A DNA stretch of 64,000 nucleotides from Chryseobacterium sp. 6424 (GTDB lineage Bacteria; Bacteroidota; Bacteroidia; Flavobacteriales; Weeksellaceae), in NCBI RefSeq assembly GCF_003692615.1, contig NZ_CP023540.1, forward strand, positions 2,418,001 to 2,482,000. Direction: 5' to 3'. Positions 24,184-34,404 of this stretch are shown piece after piece. Position 1 is the first letter of the stretch, and every line of letters starts with the position of its first letter. The notes below the pieces were generated by a model that did not search any database, was not told the origin of the DNA, and was given only the letters and a program-made list of their open reading frames with translations. A program made the translations under genes and the position numbers.

Positions 24184-25556
24184 TACACTGTTGCGATATT
24201 AGTTTTCGCTGAAAGCCATTCTACAATACCATCGTACAAAGTATCAATATTTCCTGCGCCCACGGTAAGCAGGATGTCGAAATTTTTATTCTTAATGATT
24301 TCAAAAGCATTTTCAAGAGTGGCAACTTCCTTCGCTTCCATCGCTATTTTCTCTGCGAGCCATGTGGAGGTGATGCCTTCAAAATTCTCCTGTAATTCCC
24401 TTGCCGGATAAATATCAAGTAAAACCAGTTCATCAGCAGCACTGAGGCTTTGCGCAAAAGCATCCGCGAAATCCCGTGTACGGCTAAACAAATGTGGCTG
24501 GAAGACCACCAGCAACTTCTTATCCGGATAAAAAGTTTTTACCGAGCCAATGACCGCATCAAGTTCGGTGGGGTGATGGGCATAATCATCAATATAAATT
24601 TTGTCCCCGTACGTGTGCTTGGCATATCTTCTTTTAATGCCTTTAAACCTGGCAATAGCGCGCTTTAGCGTTTGAAAATCTACCCCTAATGAATGCAGCA
24701 AGGCAATGGCCGCAGTAGCATTTTCTACATTATGGATACCCGGGATTTCCCACTCGAAGTCTTTAACTGTTTCGTTTTCTGTGTGGAAATCAAAATATAT
24801 TTTATCACCAATTTCGCGGATGTTATCGGAATAAAAATCGGCTTCTTCATTTACCGCGTATGTTTTCGTCTCGCGACCGATATTGATGCCTTTTCTTACG
24901 AACAGTTGTTGGGCTGAAGGCACCAAACCGGCAAAATCGCAGAAGCTTTTCTCAATAGTTGCCGTGTCGCCATAAATATCCAGATGGTCGGCATCTGTTG
25001 AAGTGATTACGGCCCAGTCGGGTGAAAGATTCAGGAAGCTGCGGTCGTATTCATCGGCTTCTAAAACCGAAAAATCGCTTCCGTTAAATATAAAATTAGA
25101 ATGAAAATTCTCTGCAATCCCGCCCAAGAACGCGGAAAACGACAAATCGGCTTCTTTGCAGAGATGCGCTACCAAAGATGAGGTAGTGGTTTTGCCATGT
25201 GTGCCGGCCATCGCGATGCAGTTGGTACTTTGGGTAATCATGCCGAGCACTTTGGCCCTTTTCAGCACCGTGAAACCTTCTTCATGAAAGTGTTTGAGAA
25301 TACCGAGTTTCTTTATCGCAGGCGTAAAGATCACTAAAGTATTCTCTTTATCTAATCCTACTATTTTATCATCAATTATATCTTCAAAAACAATATCGAT
25401 CCCTTCCGATACCAAAGCCGAAGTCAGTTTCGTTACCGTTTTATCGTACCCAAGCACCTTTTTCCCGGAAGCATGGAAGTAGCGCGCCAGCGCACTCATA
25501 CCGATGCCGCCGATGCCGACAAAATAGAAGTTCTGATAGGTGTTTAAAGATGTCAT
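24183..25556 (-). CDS. murC: UDP-N-acetylmuramate--L-alanine ligase
   Basis: 457 residues. MurC adds L-alanine to UDP-MurNAc using ATP in the cytoplasm. YFVGIGGIGMSALARYFHASG (residues 11-31) binds the UDP substrate, MAGTHGKTTTSSLVAHLC (about 115-132) is the ATP P-loop, and DDYAHHPTELDAVI near residue 330 is the Mur ligase C-terminal signature. The length matches the family. It lies eight bases after murG and overlaps ftsQ by one base. Confidence 0.97.
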   Translation of the reverse strand: MTSLNTYQNFYFVGIGGIGMSALARYFHASGKKVLGYDKTVTKLTSALVSEGIDIVFEDIIDDKIVGLDKENTLVIFTPAIKKLGILKHFHEEGFTVLKRAKVLGMITQSTNCIAMAGTHGKTTTSSLVAHLCKEADLSFSAFLGGIAENFHSNFIFNGSDFSVLEADEYDRSFLNLSPDWAVITSTDADHLDIYGDTATIEKSFCDFAGLVPSAQQLFVRKGINIGRETKTYAVNEEADFYSDNIREIGDKIYFDFHTENETVKDFEWEIPGIHNVENATAAIALLHSLGVDFQTLKRAIARFKGIKRRYAKHTYGDKIYIDDYAHHPTELDAVIGSVKTFYPDKKLLVVFQPHLFSRTRDFADAFAQSLSAADELVLLDIYPARELQENFEGITSTWLAEKIAMEAKEVATLENAFEIIKNKNFDILLTVGAGNIDTLYDGIVEWLSAKTNIATV

Positions 25557-25563
25557 GTAGCTG

Positions 25564-26676
25564 TTATGATGTGAGTTTGAGTAGGGTTACAATTTGATCT
25601 ACTATTTTACCGGTAGCCTGCGGTTTAGCAAAAAAAGCAAGATTTTCTGACATTTCGCGACGTAAAGCTGCATTTTCGCACATTTCGCTTAAAATAGGCC
25701 AGAATTTCTCTTTCATTTCACTGTCTTTTACCATTCGTGCCGCGTTTTTTTCTACCAGCGTGAGTGCATTTTTGGTCTGATGATCCTCCGCCGCGTACGG
25801 AAAAGGTACCAAAAGCACCGGCTTCTGTGCCAAAGCCAGTTCTGAGATGGCGATAGCGCCCGCGCGGGATACGATAATATCAGCCGCGGAGTATGCCAGT
25901 TCCATATTCTGGATGAACGCGACGGTTTGAAGGTTGCGGCATTGGCGAGTTTCTGTTTCCTGAAGGATTTGCTGATAATCATTCTTACCGGTTTGCCAGA
26001 TCAGCTGGTAATCGCGGCTTAATATTTTACCTAAATGCTCTTTCCACGCATTGTTTAAAGTAGCGGAACCTAAGGAGCCACCGACGGAAAGGATGGTCAG
26101 CTTATCTTTATCCAGGCCCAGCCTTTCCTTGGCTAAAGCAGGATCTATGAGATTCGTGACGATGTTTTGCCTTACCGGATTGCCCAAGAAAAAGGTTTTG
26201 GTATCCGGAAAAAAATGCTCCATATCCGGATAGGCAGTAAAAACTGCCCGTGCTTTTTTAGCCAGAAACTGGTTTGTTTTTCCTGGCAAGGAATTCTGTT
26301 CCTGCAAGAAAATGGGGACGCCTGCGAACGAAGCGGCAAATAGCGCCGGACCGCTGGCAAAGCCACCAGTACCGATGGCAAAATCGGGATTGAAATCTTT
26401 GATGATTTTCCTGGTTTTCAGTAAGCTCGAAATAATTTTTACAGGCAGCCCGATATTTTTTATGAGACTGCTTCTGTTGAAACCTGCGATATTCAGGCCC
26501 TCAATCTTATAGCCGGCAGCCGGAACCTTTTCCATCTCCATCTTACCGTTGGCGCCAATAAACAGAAATGAGGCTTCCGGAAATCTCTTCCGAAGCTCAT
26601 CCGCAATGGCTACCGCAGGGAAGATGTGCCCGCCAGTGCCGCCACCGCTCATTAATATCTTAAGTTGTCTGTTCAT
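25564..26676 (-). CDS. murG: UDP-N-acetylglucosamine--lipid I GlcNAc transferase
   Basis: 370 residues. MurG makes lipid II on the inner face of the membrane by adding GlcNAc to lipid I. It is a GT-B glycosyltransferase (family GT28): GGGTGGHIFPAVAIADEL (residues 11-28) is the N-terminal glycine loop, IGTGGFASGPAL (about 100) and FLQEQNSLPGKTN follow, with ILSVGGSLGSATLN and the SRAGAIAISELA donor-binding loop in the C-terminal half. It lies 21 bases after ftsW and 7 bases before murC. Confidence 0.97.
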   Translation of the reverse strand: MNRQLKILMSGGGTGGHIFPAVAIADELRKRFPEASFLFIGANGKMEMEKVPAAGYKIEGLNIAGFNRSSLIKNIGLPVKIISSLLKTRKIIKDFNPDFAIGTGGFASGPALFAASFAGVPIFLQEQNSLPGKTNQFLAKKARAVFTAYPDMEHFFPDTKTFFLGNPVRQNIVTNLIDPALAKERLGLDKDKLTILSVGGSLGSATLNNAWKEHLGKILSRDYQLIWQTGKNDYQQILQETETRQCRNLQTVAFIQNMELAYSAADIIVSRAGAIAISELALAQKPVLLVPFPYAAEDHQTKNALTLVEKNAARMVKDSEMKEKFWPILSEMCENAALRREMSENLAFFAKPQATGKIVDQIVTLLKLTS

Positions 26677-26697
26677 GGACTGTTAAAAATGCTTCTT

Positions 26698-27927
26698 TTA
26701 TGCTATATCATTAATTTCTTCGATGTTCTGTTTCTTGCCCATCCCTTCTTCATCATATACTTGAATTCGCGAACTAACGTTCAATATAATCCCTAACTGC
26801 AGATAGGTTACCAATATGGATGTTCCACCGTAGCTGATGAGTGGCAATGGCTGCCCGGTTACCGGGATAAGATTTACCGCCACCGCAATATTTACGGAAA
26901 GCTGCACAAAGATCATGATCCCCAGACTCAGCACAAGTAAACTGCCAAAAAAAGCTGGCATCTTACTGGCAATCATCACGATACGGATAATCATTATTAA
27001 ATACAGGGAAATAAGTACTAGTGCACCAATAAACCCATATTCTTCGACAATAATCGCAAAAATAAAATCGGAGGCTGACTGGGGCAGCATTTGTTTCAGC
27101 GCGCTTTTCCCGGGTCCCATGCCTGTAATCCCACCATGTACGATGGCAGCTTTCGCCTGCATTACCTGATAATTCTTGGCCTTATCGATCTCGTTTTCTA
27201 CCTGAGACTCTTTGTTAGAATTCATAAAGACTTCCACACGGCTCATCCAGGTATGCACCCGGTTGTTCTCAATTACATCGGTCTTCAGCGCCAGAAACAT
27301 GAAAACGGCAATGGCAGCACCGGAAATGCCCACAAATCCAAAGATATACTTTTTATTGAGTTGGCCAATCAGCATAACCGCCAGCGATACCATTAGAATC
27401 ATCAGCGCGGTAGAGCCGTTGTCTTTGGCTACCAAACCAAACACCACCAGCACCGGCCCGAATAGATAACAAATATTTTCTATGGGTAATCTTTCACGTT
27501 TGATTTTTTTGGTAAGATACCTGCACAGATATATGACCAGTAATAAATACGCAAACGACGAAGGCTGAAACGAAATGGGCGTCCCCGGGATCTTCAGCCA
27601 ACGAGAAGCCGAAGCCCCATCGATGGTTTGCCCTGTAAACATGGTAAGTAACAACAAAAGTACCATAACAATAAGGCCTATACTGCTAAGTTTGCCGATG
27701 TATTCGTATTTTACCGTGCCCACACCACGCATGATCGCAAGCCCAAGCAATACGAAGAAAGAATGCTTGATAAGGTGGGAGGTCGTAGTCCCACTGTTTA
27801 CAATATACTCTAAATTAGAACTGGCCGAATACACGGGAAATACCGAGAAGAACGAGATCAGTAAAATCACGCTCCACAGTACTTTATCGCCTTTCAACAG
27901 CTCGAATTTGTTTTCTGTTTCCTGCAT
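26698..27927 (-). CDS. ftsW: Lipid II polymerase FtsW (SEDS family)
   Basis: 409 residues with about ten membrane helices. The SEDS family polymerises glycan strands from lipid II together with a class B PBP, here FtsI from the same operon. Visible signatures are DNGSTALMI (about residue 170), the periplasmic region around GGITGMGPGKSALKQMLPQ with DFIFAIIVEEYGFIGA, and NLIPVTGQPLPLISYGGTS near the C-terminus. RodA is the alternative paralogue, but position in the dcw cluster supports FtsW. Confidence 0.96.
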   Translation of the reverse strand: MQETENKFELLKGDKVLWSVILLISFFSVFPVYSASSNLEYIVNSGTTTSHLIKHSFFVLLGLAIMRGVGTVKYEYIGKLSSIGLIVMVLLLLLTMFTGQTIDGASASRWLKIPGTPISFQPSSFAYLLLVIYLCRYLTKKIKRERLPIENICYLFGPVLVVFGLVAKDNGSTALMILMVSLAVMLIGQLNKKYIFGFVGISGAAIAVFMFLALKTDVIENNRVHTWMSRVEVFMNSNKESQVENEIDKAKNYQVMQAKAAIVHGGITGMGPGKSALKQMLPQSASDFIFAIIVEEYGFIGALVLISLYLIMIIRIVMIASKMPAFFGSLLVLSLGIMIFVQLSVNIAVAVNLIPVTGQPLPLISYGGTSILVTYLQLGIILNVSSRIQVYDEEGMGKKQNIEEINDIA

Positions 27928-27934
27928 TTTTTAA

Positions 27935-29278
27935 TCAATCATTTACGGTGGCAGCTTTTAGCACTTCGGCTTTGAACTGGTTTCCACGGTCTTCATAGTT
28001 ATCGAAAAGGTCGAAACTGGCACAACACGGGGAAAGCAACACCGTATCTCCCTGTTCAGCAAGTGACTTTGAGATCTCAACGGCCTGCTGCATGCTCGAG
28101 GTGCTGTATATGAGGTCTTTTTTTCCCTCGAAAAACCTGATGATTTTATCATTATCCAACCCCAGGCATATCACCGCCTTCACTTTCCGCTGTACGAGTT
28201 CTTCTATTTCGGTATAGTCATTCCCTTTATCAGTACCACCAACGATCCATATGGTTGGTCGTTTCATGCTCTCCAGCGCGTAGTACGCGGCATTTACATT
28301 AGTCGCTTTGCTGTCGTTAATATATTTCACACCATCAATTTCCGCCACCTGCTCTAACCGGTGTTCCACCGCCTGAAAGGTCATCAGTGAGTTCCTGATA
28401 CTTTCATTACTGATCTTCAGTATCTTACCCGCCAACGAGGCCGCGAGGCTGTTTGCGACATTGTGATTGCCCGACAATGCCAGATCTTCCACGTTCATCA
28501 CGAGTTCATCCTGTAACTTCACGACAATATTATCATGGTTCAGGTATGCGCCTTCTTTTAGTTTTTCCTTTAAAGAAAAGGGGATCATGCGGGCTTTTAT
28601 CTCTAATTTTTCGAGCAGGTTCTGGCTCATTTCATCATCTTTGTTGTAGATGAAGAAATTATCATTTTCCTGATTTTCGGTGATCCGGAATTTTGCCAAT
28701 GCATATTCCTCATAATTATAGTTATACTGATCCAGATGATCCTGACTTAAATTCAGCAATAATGAAATATGCGGGCGAAAATTCTGGATATCATCCAGTT
28801 GGAAAGAGCTTACTTCCAGCACATAATAGTCGAAATGTTCATCAGCGACCTGCTTTGCGAAACTCTTACCGATGTTTCCACCCAATCCTACGTTTAAACC
28901 ATCATTCTTCAGGATGTGGTAAATCAATGAAGTGGTGGTGGTTTTACCGTTGCTACCAGTGATGGCAATAATTTTTGCGCTGGTAAATTCTGCTGCAAAT
29001 TCAATTTCTGAGGAGAGCCGGATGCCTTTCTGGGCAATTTTATAGATGATTTCGGCTTTTTTGGGGATTCCGGGGGATTTAATCACCCAGTCGGCCGCCA
29101 GTATTCGCTCTTCATCGTGCATCCCTTCCTCAAACTCGATGCCGGCTTCAGAGAGCAGTTGTTTGTAATGGTCTTTTATCTGTGCCTTATCGGAAAGAAA
29201 AACTTCCAGCCCTTTCTTTTTAGCCAGATAAGCCGCGCCAAAACCGCTTTCTCCCCCACCTAATACTACTATTTTCAT
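27935..29278 (-). CDS. murD: UDP-N-acetylmuramoylalanine--D-glutamate ligase
   Basis: 447 residues. MurD adds D-glutamate to UDP-MurNAc-L-Ala. The N-terminus MKIVVLGGGESGFGAAYLAK binds the nucleotide sugar, IAITGSNGKTTTTSLIYHIL (about residues 108-127) is the ATP P-loop, and INDSKATNVNAA with GGTDKGNDY (about 315-340) are diagnostic for MurD. It lies between mraY (10 bases) and ftsW (7 bases), in the usual order. Confidence 0.97.
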   Translation of the reverse strand: MKIVVLGGGESGFGAAYLAKKKGLEVFLSDKAQIKDHYKQLLSEAGIEFEEGMHDEERILAADWVIKSPGIPKKAEIIYKIAQKGIRLSSEIEFAAEFTSAKIIAITGSNGKTTTTSLIYHILKNDGLNVGLGGNIGKSFAKQVADEHFDYYVLEVSSFQLDDIQNFRPHISLLLNLSQDHLDQYNYNYEEYALAKFRITENQENDNFFIYNKDDEMSQNLLEKLEIKARMIPFSLKEKLKEGAYLNHDNIVVKLQDELVMNVEDLALSGNHNVANSLAASLAGKILKISNESIRNSLMTFQAVEHRLEQVAEIDGVKYINDSKATNVNAAYYALESMKRPTIWIVGGTDKGNDYTEIEELVQRKVKAVICLGLDNDKIIRFFEGKKDLIYSTSSMQQAVEISKSLAEQGDTVLLSPCCASFDLFDNYEDRGNQFKAEVLKAATVND

Positions 29279-29288
29279 GCTTTGTGTT

Positions 29289-30530
29289 TTATCTTACTTT
29301 GAGTGTGATTAAACAAATAATGGCGAACAGTACACCAATGATAATCATACGGTTAACAATTTTACTCTCGTGGTAACCATCTTTTTGATAATGATGATGC
29401 AGTGGCGACATTTTGAAGAGTCGGTTGTTCTGGGCATACTCCAGTCCGTATTTTCTTTTTCTGTATTTGAAAACTGCAACCTGTAGCATTACGGAAACAT
29501 TCTCAATCAGGAAGATGCCGCAAAGCACCGGAATCATCAGTTCTTTTCTGAGGATAATAGCCAGAACGGCAATAACGCCCCCAAGCATTAAACTGCCGGT
29601 ATCTCCCATAAATACCTGTGCCGGATAGGTATTGTACCAGAAAAATCCGATGACGGCCCCTACCAGCGCCAGCGCGAAAATGGTGGTTTCACCCATATTC
29701 GGCAGGAACATAATATTCAGGTAATCCGCAAAAATGATGTTCCCCGACAGGTAGGCAAAAAATGCCAGCGTAAGCAGTATGACGACACTGGTGCCGGCCG
29801 CAAGCCCATCGATACCATCGGTGATGTTGGCCCCGTTCGATACAGCGGTAACAATGAAAATCACCATCGGGATGAATACTGCCCAAGCCCAGTCGTGCGC
29901 CTCATCGGGCGACATCCAGAAGAGTAACCCGCTGTAATCAAACTCGTTATTTTTAACGAAAGGTACGGTAGATACGGTAGATTTTTCGGTAGGCATAAAG
30001 TTTTTTTCCACAGAACTGCGGTTAATGACTTTAGCATCGGCGTATTTCCTTTTCACGGTAACATCAGGATGAAAATACATGATTACGCCTACAATAAGGC
30101 CCAGCCCTACCTGGCCAATGATTTTAAACTTACCGCTAAGGCCGTCTTTATTTTTCTTTATTTTTTTCAGATAATCATCAATAAAACCGATGATGCCCAT
30201 CCACACGACTGAAACTATCAGTAAAACGATATAAATATTGAAAATCCGCGTAAAGAGTATCACGGGAATCAGTGTTGCAAGGATAATGATGAGGCCACCC
30301 ATGGTAGGTGTACCTTCTTTCTGTTTCTGACCTTCCAGGCCAAGATCACGAACCAGTTCCCCCATCTGCTTACGGCGCAGGTAGTTGATGATTTTTTTCC
30401 CGAAAACCAATGCAATCGTCAGTGACAGCAATACGGCCATCCCTGCACGGAAGGAGATGAATCTGAACATGCCAAGTCCCGGGATATGAATGCCGATACT
30501 GGTAAGATATTCGTAGAGGTAATATAACAT
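29289..30530 (-). CDS. mraY: Phospho-N-acetylmuramoyl-pentapeptide transferase
   Basis: 413 residues with about ten membrane helices. MraY transfers phospho-MurNAc-pentapeptide to undecaprenyl phosphate, giving lipid I. Conserved motifs are [15 protein letters not shown] (about residues 68-82), GFIDDYLK with the catalytic aspartates (about 115), [15 protein letters not shown] (about 233), [12 protein letters not shown] (about 308) and the histidine cluster SPLHHHYQ near residue 372. It is longer than E. coli MraY (360) because of a periplasmic insert around residues 160-205, a feature often seen in Bacteroidota. Confidence 0.97.
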   Translation of the reverse strand: MLYYLYEYLTSIGIHIPGLGMFRFISFRAGMAVLLSLTIALVFGKKIINYLRRKQMGELVRDLGLEGQKQKEGTPTMGGLIIILATLIPVILFTRIFNIYIVLLIVSVVWMGIIGFIDDYLKKIKKNKDGLSGKFKIIGQVGLGLIVGVIMYFHPDVTVKRKYADAKVINRSSVEKNFMPTEKSTVSTVPFVKNNEFDYSGLLFWMSPDEAHDWAWAVFIPMVIFIVTAVSNGANITDGIDGLAAGTSVVILLTLAFFAYLSGNIIFADYLNIMFLPNMGETTIFALALVGAVIGFFWYNTYPAQVFMGDTGSLMLGGVIAVLAIILRKELMIPVLCGIFLIENVSVMLQVAVFKYRKRKYGLEYAQNNRLFKMSPLHHHYQKDGYHESKIVNRMIIIGVLFAIICLITLKVR

Positions 30531-30555
30531 TGGTTTCTTCTTTTAATTAAATTCT

Positions 30556-32016
30556 TTATTTCGACATCATCCTGGCCAGCTCAAGCACCGTTTGGCGGTC
30601 ATCAAAGTGATTTCTCACGCCGTTGATTTCCTGATAATCTTCATGCCCTTTGCCTGCGAGCAAAATAATGTCTTTCGGTTCAGCAAACTTTATCGCCATT
30701 TTAATAGCCTCTCGCCGATCCGGGATCGAGGTATATTTACTGAAATTCTGCGGTTCTACGCCTGCCTCAATCTCTTTAATGATGGCTACAGGATCTTCCG
30801 TACGAGGGTTATCGCTTGTAATGATGGTTAAGGTAGATTTTGCGGTGGCAATTCTGCCCATTTCGGGGCGCTTGGCATGGTCCCGGTCGCCACCACAGCC
30901 GAAAATGGTGATCAGACGTTCATTTTTTGTACGGATTTCGTTGATAGAATCCAGGATATTTTCCAAAGCATCCGGTGTATGCGCATAATCAATGATGAAG
31001 AAGATGCCACTGTCTGATTTCAAAGTTTCAAAACGGCCTTTTACGCGTTGCAGGCTTGAAATGGCCTTCAATGCTTCATCTTCACGAAAACCACATTCTA
31101 AGGTAACAGCGTAGGCTAACAGCAAATTATAAACGTTGAATTTACCGGTTAAAGTCGTCCAGAATTCTTTTCCATTAAAATTCAGCAGCATGCCGTTGAA
31201 ATCTGCTTCAAAGATTCTCCCTTGATAATCTGCCATGGTTTTCAGCGCGAAGGTTTTTTTCTTGGCGCGGGTATTCTGAAGCATTACCTTACCGTTTTTA
31301 TCATCAATATTGGTGATGGCCACCGCTGCTGGACCCAACTGATCGAAAAACCTTTTTTTAACCCAAAGATATTCACTGAAGGTTTTATGATAATCAAGAT
31401 GATCGTGCGTGATATTGGTAAATCCGCCAATTTTGAACTGCAACCCTGCTGTTCTGGATTGGTGTATGCCGTGTGAAGACACTTCCATAAAGGCATATTC
31501 GCAGCCCGCATCCACAGCTTTCGCCAACATACGGTTGAGGGTGAGTACATCTGGCGTGGTATGGGTGGAAGGAAACACCTCATCGGCAATACGATATTCT
31601 ACTGTCGAAATCAAAGCCGACTGAAATCCTAAATTTTTGAATATATCATACAGTAAAGTAGTGACAGAAGTTTTGCCATTGGTACCGGTAATGCCTATCA
31701 ACTGTAGTTTGGATGATGGGTTATCATAAAAATTAGAAGCGACTATCCCCAGTACCAGCTCGGTATGATCTGCCACAATATAAGTGATCGAGGGATGCAA
31801 TGCAGCCGGCAATTCTTCACATATAACAGCCACCGCTCCTTTTTCTATAGCGGAACTGATGTAAGTGTGCCCATCCGTCATGCAGCCTCTAACCGCGATA
31901 TAGAGCGAGTTTTCAACAATCTTACGGCTGTCGAAAGCGATATGGAAAATCTGCGGATTTGGCGAACCGATGATTTCTTTAACGGTGATTTTATTTAATA
32001 ATTGCTGAAGCTCCAT
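30556..32016 (-). CDS. murE: UDP-MurNAc-tripeptide ligase adding meso-diaminopimelate
   Basis: 486 residues. MurE adds the third residue of the stem peptide. ITGTNGKTSVTTLLYDIF (about residues 108-125) is the ATP P-loop, THDHLDYH and the C-terminal DYAHTPDALENIL are Mur-ligase signatures. The substrate motif DNPR (in TSDNPRTEDP, about residue 405) is the meso-diaminopimelate form rather than the L-lysine form, so the cell wall should be of DAP type. It is 25 bases upstream of mraY, with no murF between them. Confidence 0.97.
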   Translation of the reverse strand: MELQQLLNKITVKEIIGSPNPQIFHIAFDSRKIVENSLYIAVRGCMTDGHTYISSAIEKGAVAVICEELPAALHPSITYIVADHTELVLGIVASNFYDNPSSKLQLIGITGTNGKTSVTTLLYDIFKNLGFQSALISTVEYRIADEVFPSTHTTPDVLTLNRMLAKAVDAGCEYAFMEVSSHGIHQSRTAGLQFKIGGFTNITHDHLDYHKTFSEYLWVKKRFFDQLGPAAVAITNIDDKNGKVMLQNTRAKKKTFALKTMADYQGRIFEADFNGMLLNFNGKEFWTTLTGKFNVYNLLLAYAVTLECGFREDEALKAISSLQRVKGRFETLKSDSGIFFIIDYAHTPDALENILDSINEIRTKNERLITIFGCGGDRDHAKRPEMGRIATAKSTLTIITSDNPRTEDPVAIIKEIEAGVEPQNFSKYTSIPDRREAIKMAIKFAEPKDIILLAGKGHEDYQEINGVRNHFDDRQTVLELARMMSK

Positions 32017-32055
32017 TTTTTTATAGACAAATCTTTATTTTGTGGCCCGAGGGCA

Positions 32056-34047
32056 TTAATTCTGTAAACTAAGGTAGATGCGCTGGCTTTTCTTGATCGT
32101 TGTCCCTTCCAGCGGAAATTGCTCGCGGATGCGGCCAACCCCTTTGTAGTCCACACGATAGCCTTGGTTTTCGAGTTGCGGAATTACATTTTTACCGATA
32201 AGACCCACCACTTTGGGCATCTGTTTATTCTTTACTGTAACTTTTACCGGCGCAGGCAACATTTTACTAAGGTCTACTTTTTTATCGACCAACATTTCCT
32301 TTTCCACATTCTGCGGTGTTTTAAGGAAAGTTTTGCCCGCAATTTCCTTAAATACCGGTGCTGCTACGGTAGAGCCATAATAACTTTTCGAGTTATCTGG
32401 CTGGTTAACCATTACGATGCAGGTATATTTTGGGTTGTCTGCCGGATAAAAACCTGCAAAACTTGCCTGGTATTTTGATGGTCCGGGTTTCCAGTATTCG
32501 AATCTGGCGGTACCGGTTTTACCTGCCATTTTCAGATTTGGTGTAAAGATGCTTTTTGCCGTTCCCTTTTCCACCGCTTTGGTTAAAGCATTTGTCATCA
32601 TGGCAATAGCCTTATCGGATGCAATTTTTTTCACCATCACTTCCGGTTTGGCGGTATAAAGTTCCTGCCCATCTTTCATAATCCTATCAATGAAAAGCGG
32701 TTTCAGCATCTTTCCGCCATTGGCAATCCCGTTATAGAAAGTAGTGAGTTGCAAGAGATTGAATCTGGAAGCATATCCGAACGAGAGCGAAGCCAAGGCA
32801 CCCTTGCTCCAACGGGGACTTTCCGGTGTCTGTATATAAGGCTTGGCGATCCCGGGCAGCTCGATATCCATCTTTTCAAACATCTTCCAGCGTCTTAAAT
32901 GATCGAGAAAAACTTCTGGCTTATCCGCGTAATATTGGGTAATGAGTTTGGCCGAACCTACGTTGCTGGATTTTGCCAACACATCAGAAATATCATAAAT
33001 TCCGCCGCCGTGTCCATCAGAAACTCTTTGTTTAGCGTATACCCACACGCCGTTCCCTACATCCACAGTGGTATTTTCATCGATGAAGCCATCATCCATC
33101 GCAGCCAACAGTGATACTGTCTTAAAGGTGGAGCCGGGTTCAGTGGCATCCTTCAATGCGTAATTATAGGAGTCCACATAGATGCCCGGTTCTGTCCTTT
33201 TAAGGTTTACCATGGCTTTTACTTTGCCGGTGGCCACTTCCATCACCAATACGCAGCCGTGGTCTGCATTGAAGTTGATCAATTGTTTTTCGAGTGCGGA
33301 ATGCGCGATATCCTGAATGCGCAAATCTATAGTGGTATATACATCCTGCCCGTCAATTGGTTCTTTCACCTTCCAATAATCAATGGGTTTCCACTGGCTT
33401 GAATTTACGCGCTGTTCAAGACGCTTTCCGTTGGACCCGGTCAGATATTTTGAAAAAGCGCCTTCTAGGCCTGATTTGGTTTCACCGTTATCCATACCGA
33501 TGGTTCCGGCACCGATTTGTGTGGTGGCTAATTCTCTTTTAAAATTACGGTCTACGATGAAGCCGCCGCGGTTTTTCCCTTTTTTAAATATCGGAAATTT
33601 ACGGATGCGGTCATATTCATCGAAATCCAGGCCTTTTACTAAAGAATAATACTGGTTGTTGGCTTTCTTTTGCTGATCGAGACGGTCGCGGAAATAACTG
33701 CGTGGTTTGCCGAACATTTTCGAGAGCGAATCTGTGAGCGCACCGATGTTATTGGAGTACACGGTATCTTTAATCACTTTAAAATCGAGGTACACATCAT
33801 AGCGCATGACGGTGGTCGCCAATATGCTCCCATCCGCCGCGTATAAATTGCCCCGGGCAGCTTTCAGAGTTGCTTCGCGGTAGTTCTTACTGATGTAATC
33901 TTCCTTAATTTCCTGTACATTGGTATTTTGCAGCACGAGGATCCGGGCAAGAAACACGGTAAACAGGATGAAGGCTGCCCCGGCAAAGAGGTAGCCCCAT
34001 CTCAGGGTTTTTGAGCGTTTATTTTCGAATTCATTCTGTACCGCCAT
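32056..34047 (-). CDS. ftsI: Septal transpeptidase FtsI (class B PBP) with PASTA domain
   Basis: 663 residues. A single N-terminal membrane helix is followed by the PBP dimerisation domain and the transpeptidase. Active-site motifs are STFK (in EPGSTFKTVS, about residue 290), SSN (KSSNVGS, about 345) and KTGT (GKTGTARFEY, about 505). Residues 605-663 form one PASTA domain, starting MPKVVGLIG. It cross-links septal peptidoglycan with FtsW. Its start overlaps the end of the ftsL-like gene by 17 bases, and murE follows 39 bases downstream. Confidence 0.96.
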   Translation of the reverse strand: MAVQNEFENKRSKTLRWGYLFAGAAFILFTVFLARILVLQNTNVQEIKEDYISKNYREATLKAARGNLYAADGSILATTVMRYDVYLDFKVIKDTVYSNNIGALTDSLSKMFGKPRSYFRDRLDQQKKANNQYYSLVKGLDFDEYDRIRKFPIFKKGKNRGGFIVDRNFKRELATTQIGAGTIGMDNGETKSGLEGAFSKYLTGSNGKRLEQRVNSSQWKPIDYWKVKEPIDGQDVYTTIDLRIQDIAHSALEKQLINFNADHGCVLVMEVATGKVKAMVNLKRTEPGIYVDSYNYALKDATEPGSTFKTVSLLAAMDDGFIDENTTVDVGNGVWVYAKQRVSDGHGGGIYDISDVLAKSSNVGSAKLITQYYADKPEVFLDHLRRWKMFEKMDIELPGIAKPYIQTPESPRWSKGALASLSFGYASRFNLLQLTTFYNGIANGGKMLKPLFIDRIMKDGQELYTAKPEVMVKKIASDKAIAMMTNALTKAVEKGTAKSIFTPNLKMAGKTGTARFEYWKPGPSKYQASFAGFYPADNPKYTCIVMVNQPDNSKSYYGSTVAAPVFKEIAGKTFLKTPQNVEKEMLVDKKVDLSKMLPAPVKVTVKNKQMPKVVGLIGKNVIPQLENQGYRVDYKGVGRIREQFPLEGTTIKKSQRIYLSLQN

Positions 34048-34396
34048 CTGTACTGTCGAGTTTTATCAATAATTTATGCGGATGATTCTCCAGCGAAAGC
34101 AGAGAATCCTGCACCATTTCCTTTCCCAGTTCAGACTCCAGTTTTACTTTGATGAGTCTGCTTTGCGCGTAGGCATTGCGGGATTTGTATTCTTCGGTTT
34201 GTTCTTTCAGTTCGTTTACCAATTCTATTTTCTGACTTACGAGGTGGTTGCTGTAGATCATAATCATCAGCAGCACGAATACAAGCAGGAAATATTTGTA
34301 ATGAATCTTCACTTCATCACGGTTCAGGAAGTTCCCTTTAATGATATCGATAAAGGTAAGTTTCTTCTGAGGGTGATATTGTTTTTTCCTGGCCAT
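34031..34396 (-). CDS. FtsL-like cell division protein
   Basis: 121 residues. Topology is that of FtsL: a basic cytoplasmic N-terminus (MARKKQYHPQKK), one membrane helix (YFLLVFVLLMIMIYSNHLV) and a periplasmic coiled-coil (about residues 75-110) with Glu/Lys heptads. Direct similarity to proteobacterial FtsL is weak; the call uses topology and position between rsmH and ftsI. FtsL bridges FtsQ/FtsB with FtsW/FtsI. It overlaps ftsI by 17 bases and begins eight bases after rsmH. Confidence 0.85.
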   Translation of the reverse strand: MARKKQYHPQKKLTFIDIIKGNFLNRDEVKIHYKYFLLVFVLLMIMIYSNHLVSQKIELVNELKEQTEEYKSRNAYAQSRLIKVKLESELGKEMVQDSLLSLENHPHKLLIKLDSTDGGTE

Positions 34397-34404
34397 CTAT
34401 ACTT